Positions 27,634 through 36,781 of a stretch of DNA of 64,000 nt are shown one piece after another. Each line of letters begins with the position of its first letter. Within the stretch, counting starts at the first letter, position 1. The stretch comes from Synechococcales cyanobacterium C42_A2020_086 (GTDB taxonomy: Bacteria; Cyanobacteriota; Cyanobacteriia; Elainellales; Elainellaceae), in contig JACYLU010000014.1 of assembly GCA_015272325.1 (NCBI GenBank), positions 62,001 through 126,000 on the forward strand, in the 5' to 3' direction. The position numbers and the translations under genes were made by a program. The notes beneath the pieces are model-generated. The model did not search any database. It was given only the letters and a program-made list of their open reading frames with translations, and was not told the origin of the DNA.

Positions 27634-28041
27634 TCACACCTCCACTTTGGGTAGGATGACATACAGGAAACCCCGGTCGTAACGAGCTTGGATGCGGTCG
27701 CGCTCAATCGGCTGCTGAAGGGGTACTTCTAGGCGAAAGGCACCATAGTGAATGTTAACGGCGTGGTATAGTCCGTCACCTTCAAAACTCTCCCAAGGGC
27801 GTACCCCCTGAATCACCAAGGCGTTTTCATAGAGAGAAATCTCAAAATCCTCTTCTGTCATGCCAGCGACTTCAACTTTCACAATTAGGGCGGTGGAAGT
27901 TTCATAGAGATCGGCAGCGGGTTGCCATTGCGGATAGGCAAAGCTGGACTGAAGCTGACCTTCCCAAAAGTTGGATTGAGAAGGAGCACCTATGCCAGAA
28001 AAAACACCCGTGTAACGGTAACTAAATCGACGGTAGCGCAT
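27634..28041 (-). CDS. Hsp20/alpha-crystallin family small heat-shock protein
   Basis: An ATP-independent chaperone that holds unfolding proteins. About 135 residues from the ATG at 28041. The frame can be read from a TTG at 28086, but with no ribosome-binding site. The alpha-crystallin domain runs from about 45 to the end: PAADLYETSTALIVKVEVAGM, then the GVRP strand and AFRLEVPLQQPIERDRI and RYDRGFLYVILPKVEV. The C-terminal tail lacks the usual I-X-I/V extension, so oligomer assembly may differ. First gene of the hsp20-lon-marC unit, joining a holdase with a protease. Confidence 0.9.
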   Translation of the reverse strand: MRYRRFSYRYTGVFSGIGAPSQSNFWEGQLQSSFAYPQWQPAADLYETSTALIVKVEVAGMTEEDFEISLYENALVIQGVRPWESFEGDGLYHAVNIHYGAFRLEVPLQQPIERDRIQARYDRGFLYVILPKVEV

Positions 28042-28312
28042 AAATTTTGAAGGTTGTCTTTTGATAATTGTCTCTTCCCTAGGCAATGATAAGGGATATG
28101 ACTAAAGCTTCAACAGAAGTATTTTAGGCGTGCAATGCTTGGCTGGCTGCTCATAAATCCTGGTTGCTGCCGTATTTAGTTTCTGGATTGGCATCAGTCA
28201 CCAGAGATCGGAAATTTGCCTAGATCAGGATTTCTCTCTAACTGTATTTCCCAGGAGACGCTCGTAGGGTTACATTTCGCTCGTTAGTCCGATTAATCCA
28301 AGTTTCATAACG

Positions 28313-28810
28313 TTAGACTTTCCACAGAATCGGCAAGATTCCTCCTGCTGTTGCGCTGAGCGTACAGACAATCGCTAGAAGCCAAAAGATCTGTGAGTGA
28401 CGCCATCCGGTTTGGCGTAGACGGTTAATCAGATGAGATAGGCTAACATCGAGCAAAAAAACACCCATCCAACTGAGGGCGATCGCCACCGCCCACCCAT
28501 AGATGCCACTCTCCGTTAGGGCACCAACCAGAATCCATGTAGCGCTAAACGTAAGCGATAATAAACCCGTCCAAACTAACAACCCTGCGAGCCAACAGTA
28601 GTGTACCCCTACCGTAACTAGAATCAGCAAAACTGTACCAAGGGGAGAATGCTGTGGCAATGCCAGCCAGCCCAAACCACCAAAGATAAGTGCCAGCAAA
28701 CCCAATGCTAGAAATTCACTCAACCACGAATGTAATGAAGAAGACGAGGATGCAATCGAACGATGATTAGTTGAATTAGTTTGTAAAGAATCTGAGATTT
28801 TGCTAATCAT
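28313..28810 (-). CDS. small polytopic membrane protein, unknown
   Basis: A 165-residue protein with a Ser-rich hydrophilic N terminus (about 1-28) followed by four or five hydrophobic segments. I recognise no family. It is 44 nt after the CBS-domain gene on the same strand, so it is likely co-transcribed with it. That pairing suggests a stress-linked membrane role, but no motif supports a specific one. ATG at 28810. Confidence 0.6.
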   Translation of the reverse strand: MISKISDSLQTNSTNHRSIASSSSSLHSWLSEFLALGLLALIFGGLGWLALPQHSPLGTVLLILVTVGVHYCWLAGLLVWTGLLSLTFSATWILVGALTESGIYGWAVAIALSWMGVFLLDVSLSHLINRLRQTGWRHSQIFWLLAIVCTLSATAGGILPILWKV

Positions 28811-28854
28811 AATTTTGCATCTCCTTGCGAACTTCTATGGGGAAGTAAACGCAA

Positions 28855-29325
28855 TCAAGTTGATTTTAATGCATGTAGCAAATCGTCCCGTGTAATGATT
28901 CCAACTAGGACACCTGCTTCATCCACCACAGGCAAACGATTCACTCGCTTTTCCAACATCAAATCAGCCGCCTGGGAGATGGGAGCATCTGGGGCAATCG
29001 TGACCGGGTTAGGTGTCATTACATCTTGTACCAGAACTCCTAAACTTTTCTTCAACTGCTGTACAAAGTGATCGAGCGGTTCGAGATAAATAATTCCGCC
29101 TAAAAACGAGAGATACAAAGGTAGGCGAATGGGACGCTCTTTAAATAGCAAGTCTGCTTCTGAAACGACACCGACCACCTTCCCTGTTTCATCAACCACA
29201 GGAAGCCCGCTGATGTGTTTTTCTTCAAGACATTGCAGAACGGTTTCCACTGAATCGGTGGGTTTGACAGTCACCGGGTCAGTCGTCATAAAATCCTTGA
29301 CTTGGCGCGTTTCAGTCAGCATCAT
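28855..29325 (-). CDS. two-CBS-domain protein
   Basis: A 156-residue protein built almost wholly of two CBS domains (about residues 8-62 and 98-155). CBS pairs bind adenosine nucleotides and act as energy sensors. The repeats show DFMTTDPVTVKPTDSVETVL with GLPVVDETGKVVGVVSEADLL, and DVMTPNPVTIAPDAPI with RLPVVDEAGVLVGIITRDDLL. The linker between them (about 63-97) is hydrophobic. A similar stand-alone CBS protein (Hrp1) belongs to the mycobacterial dormancy regulon. Flanked by the HPF-sigma gene (101 nt upstream) and a membrane protein gene. Confidence 0.92.
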   Translation of the reverse strand: MMLTETRQVKDFMTTDPVTVKPTDSVETVLQCLEEKHISGLPVVDETGKVVGVVSEADLLFKERPIRLPLYLSFLGGIIYLEPLDHFVQQLKKSLGVLVQDVMTPNPVTIAPDAPISQAADLMLEKRVNRLPVVDEAGVLVGIITRDDLLHALKST

Positions 29326-29426
29326 TGCAATTCATCCATACCGAGCTAATCCAGATTAAGCCAGAAATGTGAGGAAAATCTGAGGTCAGTGAGTCTTGTT
29401 TTGTTTGTTACTGAATGAGTGACTAG

Positions 29427-30449
29427 CTAGGTTTGACGTTGATAGACCTGTTGCCACAGCTGATCTTTGAGGAAAGTCTGTGCAGTTTCAATATCTGCAC
29501 GCACCTCTGTTGAGCTTCGTTGTTGCAGCATGGCAATTTCCTCAACCTCCCATCCTTCCAAGAGGTAGAGCATCAAAGCGCGACGTTGCAGTTTGGGCAG
29601 CTTCGATAATTGGGCAAACAACCATCGCTCCTTTTCTTCAAGGCTATAGGCATCCCAAGGCTCTTCAACTTCGTGTTGGGGGAGGATGTCTTCTAAGGTC
29701 AACGAGTCTAAGTCGCCCCAAAACGGCTCATTGTCGAGAATCCAGCCGCTTGCTACACGAAAACGCGGATCGTCTTCTGGGATTTCAGTCTCTAGAGAAA
29801 TGGCAGGAATTGCCTTAGCCTCTCGCTCATCGATAATTTCATGCATCAGCCCCCCGATCCACTGATCGAGGGGTTGCTGAGGGGGACGTTGCTGGAAACG
29901 TTCCCAAGCCCGGAGAATCGCTTCATCCAGCAGATCGGATACCGTCATTTCGTCAGAGGAAAAATTGCCTTCTAGCTGAGCAAAAATTAATTCCCGCCGG
30001 GCATGATTTCGTAAGTTACGTAGTATAGGACGCAATAAATCAAAGAAGAATTCTCGGCGCTGTTGGCGAATATCTTGTTCTAGCAATTCCAGGGCAGTTG
30101 CAACATCTGTTTGCTGTTGTTGTTTCTTCCGGTAGGTGCGTTCGCGCCGCAGTTGTCCTTTGTGACGACGAATGTCTTCTGCCAGGATATCGATGACTTC
30201 GTCAATCGCGGCTTGATACGTCTCCTGCCGAGTTTTGGATTGAGCCACAAGAACCTGAGTTGGCAGCACCAGTACCACCCTTACCTGATAGCCATCAGGA
30301 TTGTGATCAACCATCAATCTTAAATGCTGTTGCTCGTCTGGGAAAGGTTTCAAAAGACGGGCAATTCGAGACTGTTTTTGCGCCCAATAGTCGCGAATTC
30401 TATCTTTGACGACATCAGGACAATTGTGAAAGATGAGGTGTTGTGGCAT
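29427..30449 (-). CDS. HPF/RaiA-like domain fused to sigma-70-like domain
   Basis: A 340-residue protein that appears to join two functions. Residues 1-105 follow the ribosome-hibernation fold (HPF/RaiA): an amphipathic helix, alternating strands (HLRLMVDHN, YQVRVVLVLP, VLVAQ), then the helix YQAAIDEVIDILAEDIRRHKGQ. After a Gln-rich hinge (106-130), residues about 135-210 resemble sigma region 2 (LLDEAILRAWERF ... QWIGGLMHEI). Residues 270-330 resemble the region 4 helix-turn-helix (LPKLQRRALMLYLLEGWEVEEIAML). An AGGAGG ribosome-binding site lies before the ATG. This suggests a link between ribosome silencing and transcription. I see both parts only by pattern. Whether it drives RNA polymerase is unknown. 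Confidence 0.7.
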   Translation of the reverse strand: MPQHLIFHNCPDVVKDRIRDYWAQKQSRIARLLKPFPDEQQHLRLMVDHNPDGYQVRVVLVLPTQVLVAQSKTRQETYQAAIDEVIDILAEDIRRHKGQLRRERTYRKKQQQQTDVATALELLEQDIRQQRREFFFDLLRPILRNLRNHARRELIFAQLEGNFSSDEMTVSDLLDEAILRAWERFQQRPPQQPLDQWIGGLMHEIIDEREAKAIPAISLETEIPEDDPRFRVASGWILDNEPFWGDLDSLTLEDILPQHEVEEPWDAYSLEEKERWLFAQLSKLPKLQRRALMLYLLEGWEVEEIAMLQQRSSTEVRADIETAQTFLKDQLWQQVYQRQT

Positions 30450-30627
30450 CGATTCCTCCTATGTATCTATCACCGTCTGGCAGCAGCAACAGGTTTGTCT
30501 TTTAGATTGAAAACCTAAAACTTTCTTGCAGCTGGCGTTCTATGACTTCAAAACCGCTATTGCTAGCATTGCAACTTTTAGCAGGGAAAACTGTGGAAAA
30601 AATGAGAAGTTTGCAAGTTCTGCAAAT

Positions 30628-32538
30628 TCAGTTCGACGCTTTGACGGTTGTAGATTCCTGCGGAGAAATCATTGCTAGTGCAGCTTGTGTCATCACTAGG
30701 TTACCCGCTAATTCCACTTGGTGGCGTTCGATGACTCCCACCACGGTACGGGGGTTATCCTTATCAACTACTGGTAGGAGGTATAGCCCTCTAGCCCCCA
30801 TACGCTCTAGGGCTGCCGCAACGGATTCATCCTCATAGGTATAGAGGACTTCTGTGGTGCAGATTTCTTCGAGCGTTTGCTGAAAGGGGATTGACTCTTT
30901 TGCTTGAGGTACTTTATCAACAGACTGGGATGATTCAGTCACAATTTGGGTGATTTTTCGGCGAATATCGGCGAGGGTGACCACTCCCACCAACTGTCCT
31001 GTATTGTTGAGAACTAAAGCCGTGTGGCATTTGTTTTGTAGCATAGTTTGTCCTGCATGAACTAATGGCATCGATGCAGGTAAGGCAAAATAATCTCGAC
31101 TCATAAGGGTAGAAACGGCAACACCTCGTAAAATTTCCATCTCGTCTTGATTTTGCAGATTCACTCCCATCTGGGGCAAATTCAATTCTCGAGTTGAGGA
31201 ATTGGACTGCATTAAATCAACAACCCAAACGCTGATCCCCACTGCTGCCATCAACGGCAAAATAATCAAGTAATTACGCGTCATCTCAAACAGCAGCAGA
31301 ATTGCAGTCAGCGGTGCTTTCACGCTTCCGGCTAAAACAGCAGCCATTCCCACTAAGGCATAGGCTGGAGGTGGTGCGATTTCAGCATGGGGCCAAAGCG
31401 TAAGCAGGAAATCGCCGTATGCACCCCCCAAGCAGGCTCCCAAAAACATGGCGGGTGCAAAAATACCCCCGACTAAACCACTACCTAAGCTAATTGCAGT
31501 GGCGATTAACTTGACGACTAGCAAGACACAGAGGAACTGTAGGGAAAATTGCTCTCCCCGAAGAATTACCTCCAACACACCATAGCCGACACCAAGAATT
31601 TGCGGCAGCTTGAGTGCCAAGAGTCCGACAATCATTCCTCCTAGCAGTGGTTGTATGATTTTGGGCAGTTTACCTAACCCGATCCAGCTGATCAGTTGAC
31701 CTTGAAAACAAGCTTGAGCGAGTCGAATAGAGCGAGTGTAGGCGATGGAAACTAAACTTGCCAGTATGCCTAAGCCAAAATAATTAAAACACTCACTCGG
31801 ACTCAGTAGTTGATAGGTGGGTAAATCAAAGGCGGGATGTGCTCCTAGAAAACTTTGGGCAATTAAGGCAGAAATGACTGCCGACAGCAGAATTAAGCTA
31901 GCCGCTGGAGTAGCAAAGCGAGTTCCCAAAATGACCTCGATTGCAAAGAAGACTCCGGCAATCGGCGCATTAAATCCGGCAGCAAATCCAGCAGCAGCAC
32001 CCGCCCCTAGTAATAAACGATAGCGTTCTCGCGAAACTTGAAAGGTTTGTCCTAGTAATCCACCCACACTCGAGCCAATTTCCACACTAGGTCCTTCTGG
32101 TCCCAAGGATGCTCCTGTTCCTAGGGATACAGCAGCAGCTAGCATTTTCACGAGGGGACGCAACGGAGAAAACGGTTGAACTCTGGTATTACTCAGCAAT
32201 GCTGCCAAGTCTTGCCCTAGTAAGGTTGGAAACCACCAACGCAAGATACCAATCAGCAAGCCGCCCAAGGTGGGGATAGTAGCGAGCGTCCAAGCTCCCC
32301 ATGTTGACAAGTAACTGAGTACCTGCGCAAATGCCAAGGTTTGCACCCAGGAAATTAAGTTTTGAAATAGAACAATTGCTAAGCCTGCCCCTCCACCAAT
32401 AATCAATGCAGAGAAGATCACCAAAACTTCTGGCGAGGGCTGCAAGCGATTCAGCAGGCTAGTGAGGCGATCGCTCAGAGAAGGGATTTTTGCTCCTAAG
32501 GATGGCAGTATTTTGGGTTGGGGAGTTGTCGCAGTCAT
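30628..32538 (-). CDS. ClC-type chloride transporter with C-terminal CBS pair
   Basis: A 636-residue membrane protein. The ClC core (about residues 40-445) has the anion-binding motifs GPEGP (146-150, gating Glu148), AGVFFAIEVIL with the internal proton Glu201, and GGIFAPAMFLGA. Both glutamates needed for H+/Cl- exchange are present, so an antiporter is more likely than a channel. The C-terminal part (about 485-625) is a CBS pair, typical of regulated ClC proteins. It lies in the stress island between the P-type ATPase and HPF-sigma genes, 178 nt before the latter. It probably helps adjust pH or membrane potential. Confidence 0.9.
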   Translation of the reverse strand: MTATTPQPKILPSLGAKIPSLSDRLTSLLNRLQPSPEVLVIFSALIIGGGAGLAIVLFQNLISWVQTLAFAQVLSYLSTWGAWTLATIPTLGGLLIGILRWWFPTLLGQDLAALLSNTRVQPFSPLRPLVKMLAAAVSLGTGASLGPEGPSVEIGSSVGGLLGQTFQVSRERYRLLLGAGAAAGFAAGFNAPIAGVFFAIEVILGTRFATPAASLILLSAVISALIAQSFLGAHPAFDLPTYQLLSPSECFNYFGLGILASLVSIAYTRSIRLAQACFQGQLISWIGLGKLPKIIQPLLGGMIVGLLALKLPQILGVGYGVLEVILRGEQFSLQFLCVLLVVKLIATAISLGSGLVGGIFAPAMFLGACLGGAYGDFLLTLWPHAEIAPPPAYALVGMAAVLAGSVKAPLTAILLLFEMTRNYLIILPLMAAVGISVWVVDLMQSNSSTRELNLPQMGVNLQNQDEMEILRGVAVSTLMSRDYFALPASMPLVHAGQTMLQNKCHTALVLNNTGQLVGVVTLADIRRKITQIVTESSQSVDKVPQAKESIPFQQTLEEICTTEVLYTYEDESVAAALERMGARGLYLLPVVDKDNPRTVVGVIERHQVELAGNLVMTQAALAMISPQESTTVKASN

Positions 32539-32851
32539 TGAGTGCGGCTTGGATAAGGATTGCTATCCTTGAGGCTGTTTCTCTTGCTTTTGCAGATGCG
32601 GTATCAATTTACAGCTCAATCCGATCGCCCGTCAATCGCTCAAGGTGCGTGTGTTCTAGCTTGGTGCTTTGCTGTTCACTCTGGCCTAGGGTACCGCTAT
32701 TTTTCTGCTAGATCAAGAATTGAATACTCGCTTCAATCTGTGGCAAGCGATTGTACAAACTCGGGCGATCGTTTACTGGATTATTTCAAACCTGGTGCTT
32801 AGCAAAAACTCAAGACAGCTTAGCTTCTACCCTAGCTGTTTGCAATTCTGT
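32539..32851. other. 313-nt spacer between ClC and P-type ATPase genes
   Basis: I see no gene, RNA or clear hairpin here. The ClC promoter presumably lies in it. Confidence 0.5.
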
Positions 32852-35668
32852 TTACAATCGGTTTACAACTTGCTTGCGCCATTCCTCAGCTCCCAGTAAA
32901 ACAATCGGACAAAAAATCAACAAGGCCCATTGCCAGCCTGCCAAGGGAGCGAGCATAAAGATCTGATTCAACGGGAAGACATAGACCAACAACAAGACAA
33001 ACAAAATCTCGCTGCTAATTCCTACCCAAATCCAGGGATTACTCAACCAGCCGAGGCGCAAGCTAGAAACCGATTCCGAACGACAGGCGAACACATTGCC
33101 CATCTGACATGCAACAATGGCAGCCAGGGTTGCTGTAGTCGCTTGATGATAAATTCTCGTCACGTTGGGATCAGCTGTGTGATTAATTAGTTGGGACGAC
33201 ACTTGCTGGATGTCAGCGAGGGTATATCCGTGGCTCCACCAGACGATGAAAAAGGCGGACATACCCGCGATCGCTTCTATCACCCCGAGGAATAAATACG
33301 CACGTGCCAGTAGGTTGCGATCAAGTAAGAGTTTGTGTTTGGGACGAGGTGGTTGCTGCATGATACCCGTTTCTGGTGCTTCAGCTCCCAAAGCTAAGGC
33401 TGGGACTAAATCCGTCCCTAAGTCAATTGCCAGAATTTGTAGAACAGTGAGTGCTGTAGGAATTCGCAAAAACACCATTGCCAGAAAAGGCACAATTTCT
33501 GGAATATTAGATGCCAGAATATAGGTCATAAACTTGCGAATATTCTGATAAATGGCACGTCCCTGTTCAATTGCGGTAACAATAGTGGCAAAGTTATCAT
33601 CTAACAAGACAATATCAGCTGCTTCCCGCGCTACATCGGTTCCATTCAAACCCATAGCCACACCAATATTTGCCGCTCTTAGTGCCGGAGCATCATTGAC
33701 TCCATCCCCTGTTACAGCCACCACGTGACCCAAATCCTTATAGGCCTGCACCAAGCGGAGTTTCTGTTCGGGCAGCGCACGAGCAAAAATTAAATTCTTA
33801 GGTTGATGCAGAATTTGTCGCAACTGAGCATCCGACAGGTGCCCCATATCTTCGCCGGTCATGACCGTCACTTTGCCATCTGCTAAGCCAATTTGCTGTG
33901 CAATTGCTTCGGCGGTTAAGCCGTAGTCTCCGGTCACCATCGTTACTGTAATCCCTGCTTCTAAACAGCGAGCAATTGCTGCTTTCACCTCTGGACGGGG
34001 TGGATCGATCATGGCAGCTAGTCCCAAAAAGGTGAGATGCTGTTCCAAATCGGATGCAGTCGCCGTCAACAATTCCTGTCCTCCTGGACGAACCGCCACC
34101 CCAATTACCCGAAATCCCTCTCGCGCTAGGCAATCGTTTGCCTCGGCAATTGCTGTTCGTTTTGCCTCGGTAAGGGCAACCACGCCCTGCTCATCCAAGT
34201 AATCTTGACAGCGCCGCAGGACTTCTAGAGGGGCGCCCTTGGTAAAGCTGAGATAGGGAGCTTGCGATGGCCAGAGTTCAACGAGTTGCCAATCGACCAC
34301 TACTGTCATCATCCGTCGTCGCGAGTCAAAGGGCAGTTCTCGCAGTCGAGGTGATTGCTGGTGTAGTTCCTCTAGATTCAATCCACTCTTAATTGCCGCC
34401 ACCAACAGAGCCGCTTCGGTGGGATCGCCAATTTCTTGCCACTGACTGGAACCGGGTGGATGCACCAAATGAGCATTGGAACAGAGCGCCGACCCTGCTA
34501 GTAGATAGCGGACATAGGAGCTTAGGGCTAGAAAGGCATCCGTAGGCAGTTGCACCATACCATCGGGAACATAGCCAACACCCGTCACCGCAATTTCTCT
34601 TCCCGCTATCCACAAGCGGCGCACCGTCATTTCATTTTTGGTCAGCGTGCCCGTTTTATCGGTGCAAATGACTGTTGTGGCACTCAAGGTTTCTACCGAC
34701 GACAACCGCCGCACCAGCGCATTTTGTCGCGCCATCCGCCGCACTCCCACCGCCAGCGCCAGGGTGACTGTAGGCAGCAATCCTTCCGGGACATTGGCCA
34801 CAATGATGCCGATGCTAAAAATAAAACTTTCCCGCGCTTCCATGCCAATTAGCCAGTAGCTGAGCAAAAACACGGAAATTCCCATACCGATTGCTAGCAC
34901 AGTAATCACTCGCACAATACGAGCAATTTGCAGTTCCAGGGTACTGGGTTCCCGCACGACGCGCGTTGTCAGCTGAGCAACGTGACCAAATTCTGTACGG
35001 CTACCTGTGGCATAGACCACTCCCAAGCCTCGACCGGAAACCACCGTAGACCCGGCAAAGACTAAATTTCCTACTTCCGTGGGGCGCAATCGCCCGGTCT
35101 GATGGTGATTGGCCGGTAACGCCACTGGATCGGCATGGCGGGCAATGGGCAAAGACTCCCCGGTCAAAACTGAAACATCGACATAGAGTGATTCTGCCTC
35201 GATTAACCGAGCATCTGCCGAAATCCGATCGCCTTCTTCTAGCTGAACCACATCCCCCACAACCAACTCGCGCACGGGTAATGTTACCAAGCGTCCATCC
35301 CGGTAAACTTTTGCCTGAATCGGCAACACCTTTTTCAGTTCAGCTAGTGCCCGTTCTGCTTGAAACTCCTGCCAGAAGCTGAAGATGGCATTAATCCAAA
35401 TCACTGCCCAAATTGCCCAACCCAGTTCAGGGGTATGGGAGATAAAAGCTAAAATTCCAGCCACCCACAACAGCAGCGCCATGAAGTGAGTTAGCTGGTC
35501 GAGAAAACGCAAAATAATGGGACGGCGAGGCGGTTCAGGAAGCTCATTGTAGCCATCTCGCTGTAACCGCAATACCGCTTCGGCTTCTGCAAGCCCTTGG
35601 TGATGAGTATCCAGAATCTTGAGAACTTCATCAGCAGCCAGTGACCAAATAGGGTGATGTTGACTCAT
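32852..35668 (-). CDS. P-type cation ATPase, Na,K-ATPase-like (P2C-type signatures)
   Basis: A 938-residue P2-type ATPase. The N-terminal cation-ATPase domain, TGES (169-172), the phosphorylated Asp337 in CTDKTGTLT and the hinge GDGVNDAP are present. The membrane motifs are the class-defining part: VANVPEGLLPTVTLAL in segment 4 and NIPEIVPFLA with LAIDLGTDLVPALALGAE in segments 5-6 match Na,K/H,K-ATPases rather than the SERCA-type pattern. It probably moves Na+ or K+ without a beta subunit. The frame extends to a TTG at 35680, and the ATG at 35668 is better. In mycobacteria a P-type ATPase (CtpF) is part of the dormancy regulon. Confidence 0.9.
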   Translation of the reverse strand: MSQHHPIWSLAADEVLKILDTHHQGLAEAEAVLRLQRDGYNELPEPPRRPIILRFLDQLTHFMALLLWVAGILAFISHTPELGWAIWAVIWINAIFSFWQEFQAERALAELKKVLPIQAKVYRDGRLVTLPVRELVVGDVVQLEEGDRISADARLIEAESLYVDVSVLTGESLPIARHADPVALPANHHQTGRLRPTEVGNLVFAGSTVVSGRGLGVVYATGSRTEFGHVAQLTTRVVREPSTLELQIARIVRVITVLAIGMGISVFLLSYWLIGMEARESFIFSIGIIVANVPEGLLPTVTLALAVGVRRMARQNALVRRLSSVETLSATTVICTDKTGTLTKNEMTVRRLWIAGREIAVTGVGYVPDGMVQLPTDAFLALSSYVRYLLAGSALCSNAHLVHPPGSSQWQEIGDPTEAALLVAAIKSGLNLEELHQQSPRLRELPFDSRRRMMTVVVDWQLVELWPSQAPYLSFTKGAPLEVLRRCQDYLDEQGVVALTEAKRTAIAEANDCLAREGFRVIGVAVRPGGQELLTATASDLEQHLTFLGLAAMIDPPRPEVKAAIARCLEAGITVTMVTGDYGLTAEAIAQQIGLADGKVTVMTGEDMGHLSDAQLRQILHQPKNLIFARALPEQKLRLVQAYKDLGHVVAVTGDGVNDAPALRAANIGVAMGLNGTDVAREAADIVLLDDNFATIVTAIEQGRAIYQNIRKFMTYILASNIPEIVPFLAMVFLRIPTALTVLQILAIDLGTDLVPALALGAEAPETGIMQQPPRPKHKLLLDRNLLARAYLFLGVIEAIAGMSAFFIVWWSHGYTLADIQQVSSQLINHTADPNVTRIYHQATTATLAAIVACQMGNVFACRSESVSSLRLGWLSNPWIWVGISSEILFVLLLVYVFPLNQIFMLAPLAGWQWALLIFCPIVLLGAEEWRKQVVNRL

Positions 35669-35810
35669 CGGGTAGAGCAAAGAAGGCAGAATAGGAATCT
35701 AGATTCGTACAGAGATCTAGATTTGACGCTGAATCGTAATACGAGCCTCAGCCTGAGACTAAAGTCGTTACTACAAACGCTGTTACTACAAATGCTGCGA
35801 AATTGGTAAA

Positions 35811-36341
35811 CTATTGCGGTTGAGCTGCCGCCTCTTGTGAAGTATCCATAGTAACACCTTGCGGAACTTTGCCCTGAACAATGAACACTGAACAGGGCGC
35901 ATGACGAATCACATAATTGCTCACACTATCTGATAACCATTCTTCCAAACCAGTGAGACCGCGACGGCCCATCACAATGAGATCAGCCTCCCATGTTTCA
36001 GCAATCTTGCAGATCGTTCGACCTGAATCACCAAAGTTTTGCGTAAATTCAGTTGGAACATCTGCTGCGGCTGCTTTTTCTGCATAGGAGCGCAAGAGTT
36101 CCAGACTCTTTTTCTCGTATGCTTCCCATTGTTTGCGGTGGGCCTCTGCCAGCTCGCTCACGACCAGCGAAGCATAGGGAATTCCCATTGAGAGGAGATC
36201 GAATCCACCGGTTTCATCGGAAGATAAGACATGCAACAACATCAATTTTGCACCTGTGGCTTTGGCTAGCTCTAGAGCTTCCTTAAAAACTTGTTCACTA
36301 CCAGTGGAATGATTAATCGCAACCAGGATCCGTTGGTGCAT
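35811..36341 (-). CDS. universal stress protein (UspA family)
   Basis: A 176-residue UspA-fold protein. The opening RILVAINHSTGSEQVF, the LMLLHVL strand and the C-terminal region DLIVMGRRGLTGLEEWLSDSVSNYVIRHAPCSVFIV are typical. The ATP-binding motif G-X2-G-X9-G-S/T is present except that the last Gly is Asp (DS in LSDSVS), so ATP binding may be weaker. Between about residues 45 and 85 it has the longer loop typical of cyanobacterial forms. It is 142 nt upstream of the P-type ATPase on the same strand and fits the stress character of the island. Confidence 0.92.
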   Translation of the reverse strand: MHQRILVAINHSTGSEQVFKEALELAKATGAKLMLLHVLSSDETGGFDLLSMGIPYASLVVSELAEAHRKQWEAYEKKSLELLRSYAEKAAAADVPTEFTQNFGDSGRTICKIAETWEADLIVMGRRGLTGLEEWLSDSVSNYVIRHAPCSVFIVQGKVPQGVTMDTSQEAAAQPQ

Positions 36342-36401
36342 TGGAGTACTCCTTCAGTAAAGGATATTAGGAAGAAAAAACGATAAATATTTTAAAACCC
36401 T

Positions 36402-36689
36402 CTACAGCACCAATCCGAGCCGCAGTGCTTGTACCGCAAGTTGAGTTCGGCTATTGGCTGCCATTTTGTTCATCAGATTGCGAACATGACTTTTGACTGT
36501 ACCTACGGAAATCATGAGATGCTTTGCAATATCAAGGTTGCTGTATCCAGCCACAATGAGTTCCAAGACCTCTTTTTCCCGTGCCGTAAGAGGCTCTAAA
36601 TAGCTGGAGGTTCTTGCTGAACAAACGGAGTGATTGTGTCTAGATTTAATGTACTGAGAAGTCATAGGTATATCATTGGTCAGAACCAT
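36402..36689 (-). CDS. stand-alone LuxR-type DNA-binding protein
   Basis: A 95-residue protein that consists almost only of a LuxR/GerE helix-turn-helix domain (about residues 30-95): LTAREKEVLELIVAGYSNLDIAKHL followed by the recognition helix segment SVGTVKSHVRNLMNK. It has no receiver or ligand domain, so its activity must be set by its amount or by a partner. The ATG at 36689 has GGAGGG at a good distance. The longer frame from a TTG at 36704 is less likely. It lies 60 nt upstream of the universal stress gene and could control the island. Confidence 0.85.
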   Translation of the reverse strand: MVLTNDIPMTSQYIKSRHNHSVCSARTSSYLEPLTAREKEVLELIVAGYSNLDIAKHLMISVGTVKSHVRNLMNKMAANSRTQLAVQALRLGLVL

Positions 36690-36781
36690 CGCAGAACCCT
36701 CCAATGTAAACTACTCTATAAACGAAGGATGGGCGTTTTGATCTAGACCCAATTTTTTTAATATTCATTCAACAGCTTTCT

